Assembly (NCBI GenBank): GCA_019634045.1
Contig: JAHQWA010000239.1
Span: 1 to 42,426, forward strand
DNA from: Saprospiraceae bacterium
Lineage (GTDB): Bacteria > Bacteroidota > Bacteroidia > Chitinophagales > Saprospiraceae
DNA length: 42,426 nucleotides
Direction: 5' to 3'
Under the pieces are notes generated by a model. It was not told where the DNA came from. It saw nothing but the letters and a program-made list of their open reading frames with translations, and did not search any database. A program made the translations under genes and the position numbers. Below, one piece after another: positions 1 through 7,052 of this stretch (the stretch's first letter is position 1; each line of letters starts with the position of its first letter).

Positions 1-624
1 CAAATAGGAGGATATCCGGCCACGCAAAACTCCTTACTTTTCAAGATCACAGATCAACTTTTTTGCATCAATATCAAATTGAAGCTTAGCGCCATCTTGG
101 TTCCTGCTTTTAGCAATTACTATGCTATGATTCTTAATAAGCAAAACGGGAGCTTCCAAGCAATTGAAGATTTAAAGGAGATCACAATAGCAGATTTTTT
201 TGATGGACATACGCTTTTTCCGGCAGTCCTAGATCAATGGATCATGGAACTATTTTCTTCCGTTTTGAAAGAAGATAAAATCGAAGAACTAATTTTACTC
301 CTTGAAAGACAAGACATTCAATCGGTCGCTGAGCTTGCGGCCGTCTTAAAGATCAATGCAAAATCTTTGCATCGGAAGACCAAACGATTTTTCAAGCTTT
401 CCCCTAAAGAATTATTGAGCATTGTTAGATTCGAAAAAACGGCCGCTTACCTCAAAAGCGAATTCGCTAACCGTTTGACCGATGCACTACGATTCGGATA
501 TTACGACCAGTCTCACTTTAACAAGGAATCAAGACGCATTACGGGGTTTTCGCCTAAAGAATTGTTTGATCGTATGTGTCTCAGTACACACGATTTAATG
601 CTTTTCGATGCCGAACCCGCTTAG
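1..624 (+). CDS. AraC-family transcriptional regulator, 5' end cut by window edge
   Basis: The reading frame is open from the first base of the window, so the gene starts upstream; a TTG at position 79 is only an internal codon. About 207 residues are present. The C-terminal third has the double helix-turn-helix layout of AraC/XylS regulators: a first helix-turn-helix around SVAELAAVLKINAKSLHRK, and a second ending in the family-typical FGYYDQSHFNKESRRITGFSPKE. The N-terminal part resembles the small ligand/effector domain that many Bacteroidota AraC proteins carry (DUF6597-like), but this is recalled family knowledge and the domain is incomplete here. It should act as a DNA-binding regulator in the cytoplasm; its target and effector cannot be read from the window. 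The next gene lies on the opposite strand with its 3' end facing this one. Confidence 0.85.
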   Translation, partial: QIGGYPATQNSLLFKITDQLFCINIKLKLSAILVPAFSNYYAMILNKQNGSFQAIEDLKEITIADFFDGHTLFPAVLDQWIMELFSSVLKEDKIEELILLLERQDIQSVAELAAVLKINAKSLHRKTKRFFKLSPKELLSIVRFEKTAAYLKSEFANRLTDALRFGYYDQSHFNKESRRITGFSPKELFDRMCLSTHDLMLFDAEPA

Positions 625-675
625 GAAAGTTGGATATTGCTACGAGGCGCTAGCTGAATCGACTACGAAAAAATC

Positions 676-1098
676 CTACTCTTCTTCTTCTTCCAATGCC
701 GCCTGTAGTCGCTTCCGATTAGTCGCTGGCATGGGAAGGGCCGTTCGATTAATTTTATCAAATAATACCAACACAATCTTCATTTCACAAACCAGGGCCT
801 TGGTCCTTCCATTAAACATCTGATGCAATACGGTGAACGCTTTATTACCTACACTTAATAGAGAGGATTCAATATACAATAGATCATCTTCGAAGACTTC
901 CTTGAGGTATTTAATGTGCTGCTCTAAGACAACCATCCCCACCGTATCACTATCTCCTACCTCCACAAAACCCAATTCCAGGCTAAAATTACGCCCCGCA
1001 TGTTCAAATTTATTGATGTAATACATCACATTCATATGTCGGTTGGAGTCGCATTCCCAAGTCATTACGGCGCCTTTGTAGGTCAGAATTTTCTGCAT
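676..1098 (-). CDS. Acyl-CoA thioesterase, 4HBT hotdog family
   Basis: The 140-residue protein has the length of a single hotdog fold. Near the N-terminus it carries WECDSNRHMNVMYYINKFEHA, in which D17, H21, N23 and the following aromatic residues match the 4-hydroxybenzoyl-CoA thioesterase/FadM/YbgC motif (D-x-N-x-H-x-N). It probably hydrolyses an acyl-CoA thioester in the cytoplasm; the acyl group cannot be predicted. The C-terminus ends in five glutamates encoded by a CTT-rich stretch on the plus strand, an acidic tail not typical of the family. An ATG at 1098 is used, 25 bases downstream of the expected start point from a TACATTTG box at 1130-1137. It is divergent from the MDR oxidoreductase gene at 1234. 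Confidence 0.85.
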   Translation of the reverse strand: MQKILTYKGAVMTWECDSNRHMNVMYYINKFEHAGRNFSLELGFVEVGDSDTVGMVVLEQHIKYLKEVFEDDLLYIESSLLSVGNKAFTVLHQMFNGRTKALVCEMKIVLVLFDKINRTALPMPATNRKRLQAALEEEEE

Positions 1099-1129
1099 AT
1101 TTCAAAGAATTGGTGAGCTATCAATCAAA

Positions 1130-1183
1130 CAAATGTAAAGCTTTCCTGTTTACCTAAAAACTTCTCTTCAATACCTATCTTTG
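1130..1183. promoter_or_regulatory. Divergent -7 boxes between the thioesterase and MDR genes
   Basis: Two perfect matches to the Bacteroidota -7 consensus TAnnTTTG lie back to back. TACATTTG reads on the minus strand (1137 to 1130, toward the thioesterase) and TATCTTTG on the plus strand (1176-1183, toward the oxidoreductase). Neither has a clear TTTG -33 element at 19-21 bases. Predicted 5' leaders are about 25 and 45 bases. Confidence 0.5.
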
Positions 1184-1233
1184 ACCATCCACTTTCCACT
1201 TGGGAAAGTACCACCTTCAACAGAATATACTAC

Positions 1234-2238
1234 ATGAAAGTAATTGCAGTACAAAAGCCAGGAGGTCTAGAAAATTTGCAAGTGACCGAAAGGGCTATTT
1301 CGGAGCCTGGCCCAGGTGAAATCCGGGTTCGTTGGCACGCCACCTCCTTAAATTATCATGATTACCTGGTTGCCATTGGGGCCATTCCCGTTCCAGACGG
1401 CCGCATCCCCATGTCAGATGGTGCGGGAGAAATCACCGCTGTAGGTGATGGCGTACAGAACTGGCAGCCTGGAGATAAAGTCATGTCTATGTTTTTCCCC
1501 AATTGGGTGGAAGGCAAGCCTAGCATTTCGAAAACTAGAGCCATCATGGGCGAAACGGTAGATGGATGTATGGTTGAAGAATCAATCGTAGCTGCCACTG
1601 CCGTTACCAAGATTCCAGAGGACTATAGCTATGCGGAGGCAGCGGTGCTGCCTTGCGCAGGACTTACCGCTTGGCGGGGGTTGATGGTAGAAGGCGGATT
1701 GCAAGCGGGAGATACGGTCCTGATAGAAGGTAGCGGCGGTATGTCTATCCTAGCCTTGCAACTAGCCAAGGAGGCAGGCGCTACCATTTTTGCCACCACT
1801 TCCTCAGCAGCAAAGGCAGAACGCCTGAAATCTTTGGGAGCAGTAGCCGTAGTCAACTATAAGGAAGATACGAGATGGGGAAAAGCCATCAACAAGCTTT
1901 CCGGCGGCGGGGTTGATCACGTTTTGGACGTCGGTGGGGGTTCCACGATGAAACAGTCGATTGAAGCAGTAGCAGTCGGCGGTCATATTGCCTCTATTGG
2001 TATCTTAGGAGGTGGGCGATCAGGTGAAATCACCTTTCCAAAACTTTTCTTCAAGCATATTCGAATGACCGGTCTAGCTGTCGGAAGTAACATTATGCAG
2101 CAAAAAATGGTCAGGGCCATCAATGTAAGTGGCATGAAGCCAATCATCGACAAATCTTTTGCTTTTGACCAATTATCCGACGCCTTTACCTACCAAGATT
2201 CTGGCCAGCAATTTGGTAAGATTGTGGTAGAATACTAG
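1234..2238 (+). CDS. Zinc-free MDR-family NAD(P)-dependent oxidoreductase
   Basis: The 334-residue protein has the medium-chain dehydrogenase/reductase plan: an N-terminal GroES-like part with PGPGEIRVRWHATSLNYHD and the SDGAGEITAVG turn, then a Rossmann nucleotide-binding part with EGSGGMSILALQLAKEAGA at about residues 165-183. The four-cysteine structural zinc loop and the catalytic zinc cysteine of classical alcohol dehydrogenases are absent (NYHDY occupies that region), which places it among quinone-oxidoreductase or alkenal-reductase-like members. The substrate is unknown. The gene has its own likely -7 box at 1176-1183. It is followed by a 120-base gap to a convergent gene, with several short CTAG/GCTA repeats but no clean terminator. 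Confidence 0.85.
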   Translation: MKVIAVQKPGGLENLQVTERAISEPGPGEIRVRWHATSLNYHDYLVAIGAIPVPDGRIPMSDGAGEITAVGDGVQNWQPGDKVMSMFFPNWVEGKPSISKTRAIMGETVDGCMVEESIVAATAVTKIPEDYSYAEAAVLPCAGLTAWRGLMVEGGLQAGDTVLIEGSGGMSILALQLAKEAGATIFATTSSAAKAERLKSLGAVAVVNYKEDTRWGKAINKLSGGGVDHVLDVGGGSTMKQSIEAVAVGGHIASIGILGGGRSGEITFPKLFFKHIRMTGLAVGSNIMQQKMVRAINVSGMKPIIDKSFAFDQLSDAFTYQDSGQQFGKIVVEY

Positions 2239-2358
2239 GGGCCTCGTCCTACTAAACTAGCAGCGCTACTAGCCTGTCATCCACATAGCATGGCAAGCTA
2301 GTGGTTAGCTCGAGCTTCACTTTTCCAAATCCTGTGTTTCAATGGTTCACCGCTACTC

Positions 2359-3960
2359 TTAGCGAATTAGTAGAATGGTACCTGAATAGCTTACGCCTTG
2401 CCCATATCGAGAACGGACTTTGAGTAGATAGGTATAAGTACCTTCCGGCACCGTCTGTCCCTTCCATCTCCCATCCCATTGCATCTCATCAAGGGTGGCA
2501 CCTTCGGCACTACTGTGATGCACTAATTCTCCCCACCTTGAAAAAATGCGTAGTTCAGAAAATGGCATTTCTGCACCAAATATATTGAAGTAATCATTGA
2601 TGCCATCTCCGTTCGGCGAGAAAGCATTTGGCACGTAGAAATCCTGTTGGGAAATATTCAACTCCACCAAACTATCACACCCTAGTTTACTACTTAACAA
2701 CACTTCAAAGGTCCCTTTCCGAGAAAATACCTGATCGGCAAATTCTAGACTTTCTCCGGGCAAGAGTTTGACGTCCATGGTGCCATACAGTTGATCCAGG
2801 ACCTGAAGGTCTAGCATAACCAAACTATCGCAGCCCTCTTTGTTCTTCGTCCATCCAGAATAAAAACCAGTCTCCTGTAATTCTGTGCCCAAAAAATCAA
2901 AAACCGCTCCTTGGCAAATCAATCGATTCATGGCACCCTGCAATTCAGGCAAGCGATGCTCATAGCGCCCTGAAAGCTTACAATTCCCATCCTGTATCAC
3001 TCGGACTTGATAATCTCCAGGGCCAGTTTGAACTGAAAGTTTGGGCTGGATAGCGCCAGGCACAGCGATACCATCTCGGTACCATTGATACATAGCGCCG
3101 GGGGTAGCAGTAACTTCTAAGGCAAAATTTGGATCGCAAGGATGTCCCAGCGCCCGAACTTCGAAGTCAAAATCACTTCGTTCATCCAATACCAAATCAT
3201 CTAAAAAGTAATAGGTATCAAAAGGGTAGGAAAATTCATCGCAGCTAGGACCGATAACGATCGCACGAATAGGCTGATCGCTCCTGATGTCGAGCACCTC
3301 TTGGGACCAGTTTCCCTTCCCCTCACTCTCAATCACCCCTAATTCAATCCAAGCGGTAGTATCTTGCAAGGGGCAGCCGATATCTGGATTATCCACACCG
3401 AAAGGCAATGCTGAGCAGCTAGTATTTCCGAAAAAAGCAATATCTATTGGAGGAGAATTTAGAGTATCTGTAAAGCCGACTTCAAAGCGGATTCGGTAGT
3501 TCACGCCGGCTTCCATGGGTTCCGTCAAGCAAGTCCCTAGATATTCCTTCCAATTGGGATAAAACACATCTTGTACCACCCTACCATTGCGAAATCCTAC
3601 AAAGCCTTCTCCATCAGGTATCGGCTGTGGAACGGGGAAGGCACTCCAACCGTTCCACCCACATTGATGCATAAAATCGGTCGTAGCCTCGGAAGCTTGT
3701 AGCCAAGAACCCGCACAATCCAATTCGGCTTGATTCTGCGGGCAGCATCGCAACTCTTCAAAAGACGGATTAGGAATCAAGGAGCGTGTTTCTGCTATGG
3801 CACACTGGCAATCTGGATCCAGTAGATCAATGAGTCCATCCCCATCATCATCCAAGGCATTATCACATACCTCAAGCTGTTTTTGTACCCCTTGCTCATT
3901 GCTTACAAACGGGGCTTGCCAGGATAGAACTACTGATATCACTACCCAGATTATCCTCAT
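2359..3960 (-). CDS. Secreted protein with T9SS gliding-type C-terminal domain
   Basis: The 533-residue protein begins with a short signal peptide (MRIIWVVISVVLSWQAP). A cysteine-flanked acidic segment follows at about residues 32-53 (CDNALDDDGDGLIDLLDPDC), resembling calcium-binding repeats common in secreted Bacteroidota proteins. The middle, with a jelly-roll/CBM-like look, has paired cysteines; a PKD/Ig-like region follows. The last ~95 residues contain NAFSPNGDGINDYFNIFG at about 445 and the WDGRWKG..PEGTYTYLLK pattern that defines the gliding-motility-associated (type B) T9SS sorting domain. The protein is therefore predicted to pass the outer membrane through T9SS and remain on the surface or be released. 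A porT-like gene for that system lies at 35.2 kb. No catalytic domain is recognised; adhesin is a reasonable guess only. Confidence 0.88.
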   Translation of the reverse strand: MRIIWVVISVVLSWQAPFVSNEQGVQKQLEVCDNALDDDGDGLIDLLDPDCQCAIAETRSLIPNPSFEELRCCPQNQAELDCAGSWLQASEATTDFMHQCGWNGWSAFPVPQPIPDGEGFVGFRNGRVVQDVFYPNWKEYLGTCLTEPMEAGVNYRIRFEVGFTDTLNSPPIDIAFFGNTSCSALPFGVDNPDIGCPLQDTTAWIELGVIESEGKGNWSQEVLDIRSDQPIRAIVIGPSCDEFSYPFDTYYFLDDLVLDERSDFDFEVRALGHPCDPNFALEVTATPGAMYQWYRDGIAVPGAIQPKLSVQTGPGDYQVRVIQDGNCKLSGRYEHRLPELQGAMNRLICQGAVFDFLGTELQETGFYSGWTKNKEGCDSLVMLDLQVLDQLYGTMDVKLLPGESLEFADQVFSRKGTFEVLLSSKLGCDSLVELNISQQDFYVPNAFSPNGDGINDYFNIFGAEMPFSELRIFSRWGELVHHSSAEGATLDEMQWDGRWKGQTVPEGTYTYLLKVRSRYGQGVSYSGTILLIR

Positions 3961-4027
3961 ACCGCTCCAATTTAGCTACAGCTGAAGATAGGAAGAATGA
4001 CAGGAAAAAAATGTAAAGGAGCCGCTC

Positions 4028-4552
4028 TTAGAAGCTGTTGAGGTAGTCTTTCACCAGAGTGGCTTCGGAAGGTTTGATGCGTCCGCTCAAGATCAGGCGT
4101 ACTTCGCGACGGCGAGGAGCGCTTTCATACCGTTGCTGCTCAATTTCATTTAATGGGAGTAAAGCGGGGACTACCACTGGCGTGCCATTTTGCTCATTCA
4201 AGGCTACAAAGGTAAAATAAGCATGATTGCATCTGCGAGGGTTCAGCCCTTTGATATCCGCAGCAAAGACTTCGACATAGACTTCTATGGAAGTTCTAAA
4301 GGCTCTTGTCACACTCGCTTCAATGGTGACAATATCTCCTACTCGAATCGGCTTTTCAAAGGAAACATGATCCACAGAAGCAGTAACCACATGGGCCTCA
4401 GTATGTTTCCCTGCACAAATCCCACAAGCAATGTCCATCCAACGTAGGAGATTCCCCCCCATCAAGTTGCCCATCGGGTTGGTATCGTTGGGCATGATCA
4501 TCTCAGTCATGACCGTTTTAGAATCAATTACTTTCTTGGGACGTGGTTCCAT
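4028..4552 (-). CDS. Acyl-CoA thioesterase, YciA/BACH-type hotdog
   Basis: The 174-residue protein carries the signature of acyl-CoA hydrolases of the YciA/cytosolic BACH group: PNDTNPMGNLMGGNLLRWMD, where N25 and D40 correspond to the catalytic Asn/Asp pair, followed by VVTASVDHVSFEKPIRVGD. A single hotdog domain covers residues ~10-130. The tail (~130-174, basic and rich in RRR) is longer than in YciA. It likely hydrolyses medium/long-chain acyl-CoA in the cytoplasm. The start ATG at 4552 lies 9 bases after the stop of the upstream gene on the same strand (4562-4966), so the two are probably co-transcribed. Confidence 0.88.
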   Translation of the reverse strand: MEPRPKKVIDSKTVMTEMIMPNDTNPMGNLMGGNLLRWMDIACGICAGKHTEAHVVTASVDHVSFEKPIRVGDIVTIEASVTRAFRTSIEVYVEVFAADIKGLNPRRCNHAYFTFVALNEQNGTPVVVPALLPLNEIEQQRYESAPRRREVRLILSGRIKPSEATLVKDYLNSF

Positions 4553-4561
4553 TAGCTTCGC

Positions 4562-4966
4562 TTATTTGATCATTACCCCTCGTTTATTGACCAGTGGAAT
4601 GGTAGTAAAATGTGCTTCGTCTATACTTCCTTTGACAAAAATGAACTTCTTATCGAACATATATTCCTCCCGCACAAAACTAATCCAATATTCGTGAGTT
4701 AAATGAAAGAGTTTACTCTGTATGGGTTCCACTTTTACGGCAGCTTCCGCATCAATTTTCTCGAAAAAATGGCGGAGTGTGGTTGTTTTCAGACTTTCAC
4801 CTTGTTCTTCGCCATAGCCCTTTGAGCTAACCAAGACGCTTTTCAAGGGTTCGTTCTTTAGATTGACGATGTAGGTATCCCACAAGTCTTCTGCCAGGTT
4901 TTCGTTGCGTGGCACAATGGCCAGCGCAACACCTTCAACCTTACGTATAGGTATATCTTTCTTCAT
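4562..4966 (-). CDS. Conserved Bacteroidota protein of unknown function
   Basis: The 134-residue soluble protein is assigned a start at the ATG at 4966 (MKKDIPIRKVEGVALAIV). An in-frame ATG at 4999 would add 11 residues, but from memory the family begins MKKDI. The sequence has a beta-rich pattern ending in YMFDKKFIFVKGSIDE and IPLVNKRGVMIK; these blocks are recalled as the conserved core of a small Bacteroidota family often labelled, without basis, as a phenylalanyl-tRNA synthetase subunit. No catalytic motif is visible. A full -33/-7 promoter lies upstream at 5022-5052 and the thioesterase gene follows after 9 bases, suggesting a two-gene operon. Confidence 0.75.
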   Translation of the reverse strand: MKKDIPIRKVEGVALAIVPRNENLAEDLWDTYIVNLKNEPLKSVLVSSKGYGEEQGESLKTTTLRHFFEKIDAEAAVKVEPIQSKLFHLTHEYWISFVREEYMFDKKFIFVKGSIDEAHFTTIPLVNKRGVMIK

Positions 4967-5021
4967 GATACACATTAAGGCTTCAAAAAATCTAGACATA
5001 GCCCTTTTTTCAAAAGGCGAG

Positions 5022-5052
5022 CAAAGATAAGAATAAGCTACTCAAAACCAAA
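5022..5052 (-). promoter_or_regulatory. Bacteroidota-type promoter for the 4562-4966 gene
   Basis: On the minus strand TTTG (5052-5049), a 19-base spacer and TATCTTTG (5029-5022) match the Bacteroidota primary-sigma consensus exactly. The -33 element lies within the last codons of lipB, so the downstream pair of genes can be transcribed separately from lipB. The predicted start of transcription is near 5015. Confidence 0.65.
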
Positions 5053-5751
5053 GCCAAACAATTGAGCAAAATGTTGCTTAAGTTTATTCTTGACCAAGGC
5101 TTGATCCACAGGGGTTCCCAACTCCGTGGCCATGGAGGTTACGGCCTTGTCTTCTTCCTGAATACCGCAAGGGATGATATTATCAAAGTGCTGCAATTGG
5201 GTGTTGACATTAAAAGCAAATCCGTGCATGGTCACCCATCTACTTAAATGCACCCCAATGGCACAGATCTTCCGCTTCGGCTGCGTAAGCGTTCTCGGCA
5301 ACCAAACCCCCGTATAACCTTGCTCTCTCCCCGCTTCCATATTGAAGTCGGCCAGGGTGCGAATCACTGCCTCCTCGAGGTAACGGACGTATTTATGCAC
5401 ATCATTAAAGAAGCCATCTAGATCCAAAATGGGATAGCCGACAATCTGTCCTGGGCCATGATAGGTAATATCCCCCCCTCGATTGATCTTATAAAAGGTA
5501 AAACCACCGGCTGCCAATTCATTTTCCTTCAAAAGTAAATGTTCCAGAGATCCACTTTTGCCAAGGGTATAGACCGGAGGATGCTCGCAAAATAGCAGAT
5601 GATGAAGCAAGGATAAGGTAGGCTGCCCATCCTTCCGACGCTGTCGATTTTCCAACTTCCGATCCACTACCTGTTTATGAAGCTCCGTCTGGTAGTCCCA
5701 GGCTTCCTGGTAGTCAATCAACCCTAAATCTTTGAACTTAACCTGCTCCAT
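5038..5751 (-). CDS. lipB: Octanoyltransferase LipB
   Basis: LipB transfers octanoate from octanoyl-ACP to lipoyl domains of 2-oxoacid dehydrogenases and the glycine cleavage H protein, the first step of lipoate synthesis in the cytoplasm. The 237-residue protein shows the family motifs in order: NRGGDITYHGPGQIVGYPI (residues 90-108), the catalytic-lysine block KICAIGVHLSRW (K161) and the catalytic cysteine in IIPCGIQEE (C195). The N-terminus is slightly longer than E. coli LipB, with a basic insert at about 31-44 (RKLENRQRRKDGQP). The gene is divergent from the TolB-like lipoprotein gene, with overlapping -7 boxes in an 18-bp palindrome. Confidence 0.96.
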   Translation of the reverse strand: MEQVKFKDLGLIDYQEAWDYQTELHKQVVDRKLENRQRRKDGQPTLSLLHHLLFCEHPPVYTLGKSGSLEHLLLKENELAAGGFTFYKINRGGDITYHGPGQIVGYPILDLDGFFNDVHKYVRYLEEAVIRTLADFNMEAGREQGYTGVWLPRTLTQPKRKICAIGVHLSRWVTMHGFAFNVNTQLQHFDNIIPCGIQEEDKAVTSMATELGTPVDQALVKNKLKQHFAQLFGFGFE

Positions 5752-5793
5752 AAATATTATTGACCTGTAGTAGTATACTTAGCACGAAGGTCC

Positions 5794-5811
5794 TATTTTT
5801 GCGCAAAAGTA
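5794..5811. promoter_or_regulatory. Palindromic back-to-back -7 boxes of the lipB and propeller-lipoprotein genes
   Basis: TATTTTTG on the plus strand (5794-5801) and TACTTTTG on the minus strand (5811-5804) are separated by two bases. Together they form an 18-bp palindrome with one mismatched pair, with TTTTGCGCAAAA (5797-5808) at its perfect centre. Both boxes match TAnnTTTG and point at the two divergent genes. No -33 element is evident for either. Confidence 0.55.
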
Positions 5812-5821
5812 AAAACGATAC

Positions 5822-6937
5822 ATGAATTATCTAATGTCTAAGTCTAACATCTTACTTCTCTTTTTGGTTGTTTTAGTTTCCTGTCAGAATAATACAGGAC
5901 AGGCCGAGCAAGCGACCGAAGAAACCAAAGAGGAGGTTCCAACTGACACTTTACGTTTTGAACAAGAGCGTCATATCCAGAATATCCGCCAACTTACCTT
6001 TGGAGGAGACAATGCGGAAGCTTACTTCAGCTTCGACAATCAATCCCTTGTTTTTCAAGCGACTAATAGCGAGTGGGGCGTTGAATGTGATCAAATATTT
6101 TATATGCCCAAAGAGGGATATCAGGGTAAACAGCCTCCTATGGTCAGCACTGGAAAAGGCCGCACAACTTGTTCCTACTTTATGCCGGGAGATAGTACAA
6201 TTATCTATGCTTCCACTCACCTAGGAGCTGAAGAATGTCCAGAGACGCCAAGAATGGTCAACGGAAAATACGTATGGCCGGTCTATGCATCTTTTGACAT
6301 ATTCGTAGCCGATATGGAAGGGAACATCACAGATCAACTAACGGACTCACCGGGTTACGATGCCGAAGCTACCCTTTCACCAGACGGGTCCCTAATCGTG
6401 TTCACCTCTGATAGATCCGGGGATTTAGAATTGTATACGATGAAAACGGACGGTAGTGAGGTCAAGCAGGTAACCGATGGACTCGGATACGATGGAGGGG
6501 CTTTCTTTTCACCAGATGGCAGTAAATTGATCTTTAGGGCTAGCCGACCTCAAGCCGAGGAGGATATAAAAGTCTACCAGGATTTGCTAGCAGAAGGATT
6601 GGTACAACCTACCAATATGGAACTATACGTTTGCAACATAGATGGATCGGACTTAAAGAAGATCACTGATCTTGGTGGGGCTAATTGGGCACCCTACTTC
6701 CATCCGTCCAGCGAAAAAGTTATATTTGCTACGAATCACCATACTGAATCTGGAAGACGATTTAATCTATTTATGATCAATTTAGATGGGACTGGCTTAG
6801 AACAAATCACTTTTGATGAAGCCTTCGATTCCTTTCCCATGTTTTCTCCAGATGGCAAGCAATTGGTTTTCTCTTCCAACCGAAATAACGGTGGGACAAG
6901 AGACACCAATGTTTTCCTCGCAGATTGGGTGGATTAA
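5822..6937 (+). CDS. TolB-like beta-propeller lipoprotein (PD40/WD40-like repeats)
   Basis: The 371-residue protein has a lipoprotein signal peptide ending LVVLVSC (C21 from the first ATG; an ATG four codons later is also possible). An acidic/threonine-rich linker follows, then repeated blades of the type DAEATLSPDGSLIVFTSDRSGDLELYTMKTDGSEVKQVTD. At least five such PD40 repeats can be seen between residues ~50 and 371, including DGGAFFSPDGSKLIFRASR and SFPMFSPDGKQLVFSSNRN. It should be a lipid-anchored envelope propeller. TolB itself is periplasmic and lacks the lipid anchor, so this is a paralogous Bacteroidota type. Function is unassigned; propellers of this type bind partner proteins or peptides. 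Transcription probably starts from the box at 5794-5801. Confidence 0.85.
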   Translation: MNYLMSKSNILLLFLVVLVSCQNNTGQAEQATEETKEEVPTDTLRFEQERHIQNIRQLTFGGDNAEAYFSFDNQSLVFQATNSEWGVECDQIFYMPKEGYQGKQPPMVSTGKGRTTCSYFMPGDSTIIYASTHLGAEECPETPRMVNGKYVWPVYASFDIFVADMEGNITDQLTDSPGYDAEATLSPDGSLIVFTSDRSGDLELYTMKTDGSEVKQVTDGLGYDGGAFFSPDGSKLIFRASRPQAEEDIKVYQDLLAEGLVQPTNMELYVCNIDGSDLKKITDLGGANWAPYFHPSSEKVIFATNHHTESGRRFNLFMINLDGTGLEQITFDEAFDSFPMFSPDGKQLVFSSNRNNGGTRDTNVFLADWVD

Positions 6938-6953
6938 TATTCCCTGATGCCGG

Positions 6954-7034
6954 AGCGATCTTCTTTTTTGAATTGCCTGTAGGTTTTAGCTAAAAACTAG
7001 CTGGATCAATAGATGTCAGAAAAAGAAGATCGCT
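6954..7034. repeat. 15-bp perfect inverted repeat with inner palindrome
   Basis: AGCGATCTTCTTTTT (6954-6968) is perfectly complementary to 7020-7034. The 51-base spacer contains the 12-bp palindrome TTTTAGCTAAAA. The element fills most of the gap between the propeller lipoprotein (stop at 6937) and the GH1 gene (start at 7053). As RNA it would form a 15-bp stem, but no T-run follows its 3' arm, so it is not a standard terminator. It could be a processed mRNA hairpin, an operator or a small non-autonomous repeat. Confidence 0.6.
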
Positions 7035-7052
7035 ACCTAATAAACCATTTGT

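Noticed and set aside
608-823. A serine-rich plus-strand frame after the AraC gene
   Set aside because: The serine run is the complement of the thioesterase's glutamate tail; it is antisense to that gene.
2239-2358. Short CTAG/GCTA repeats between two convergent genes
   Set aside because: The pairings are 4-5 bases and irregular; no stem of terminator quality could be built.
4562-4966. Naming this gene as a phenylalanyl-tRNA synthetase subunit
   Set aside because: The protein has 134 residues and none of the class II synthetase motifs; that label appears to be a propagated annotation error.
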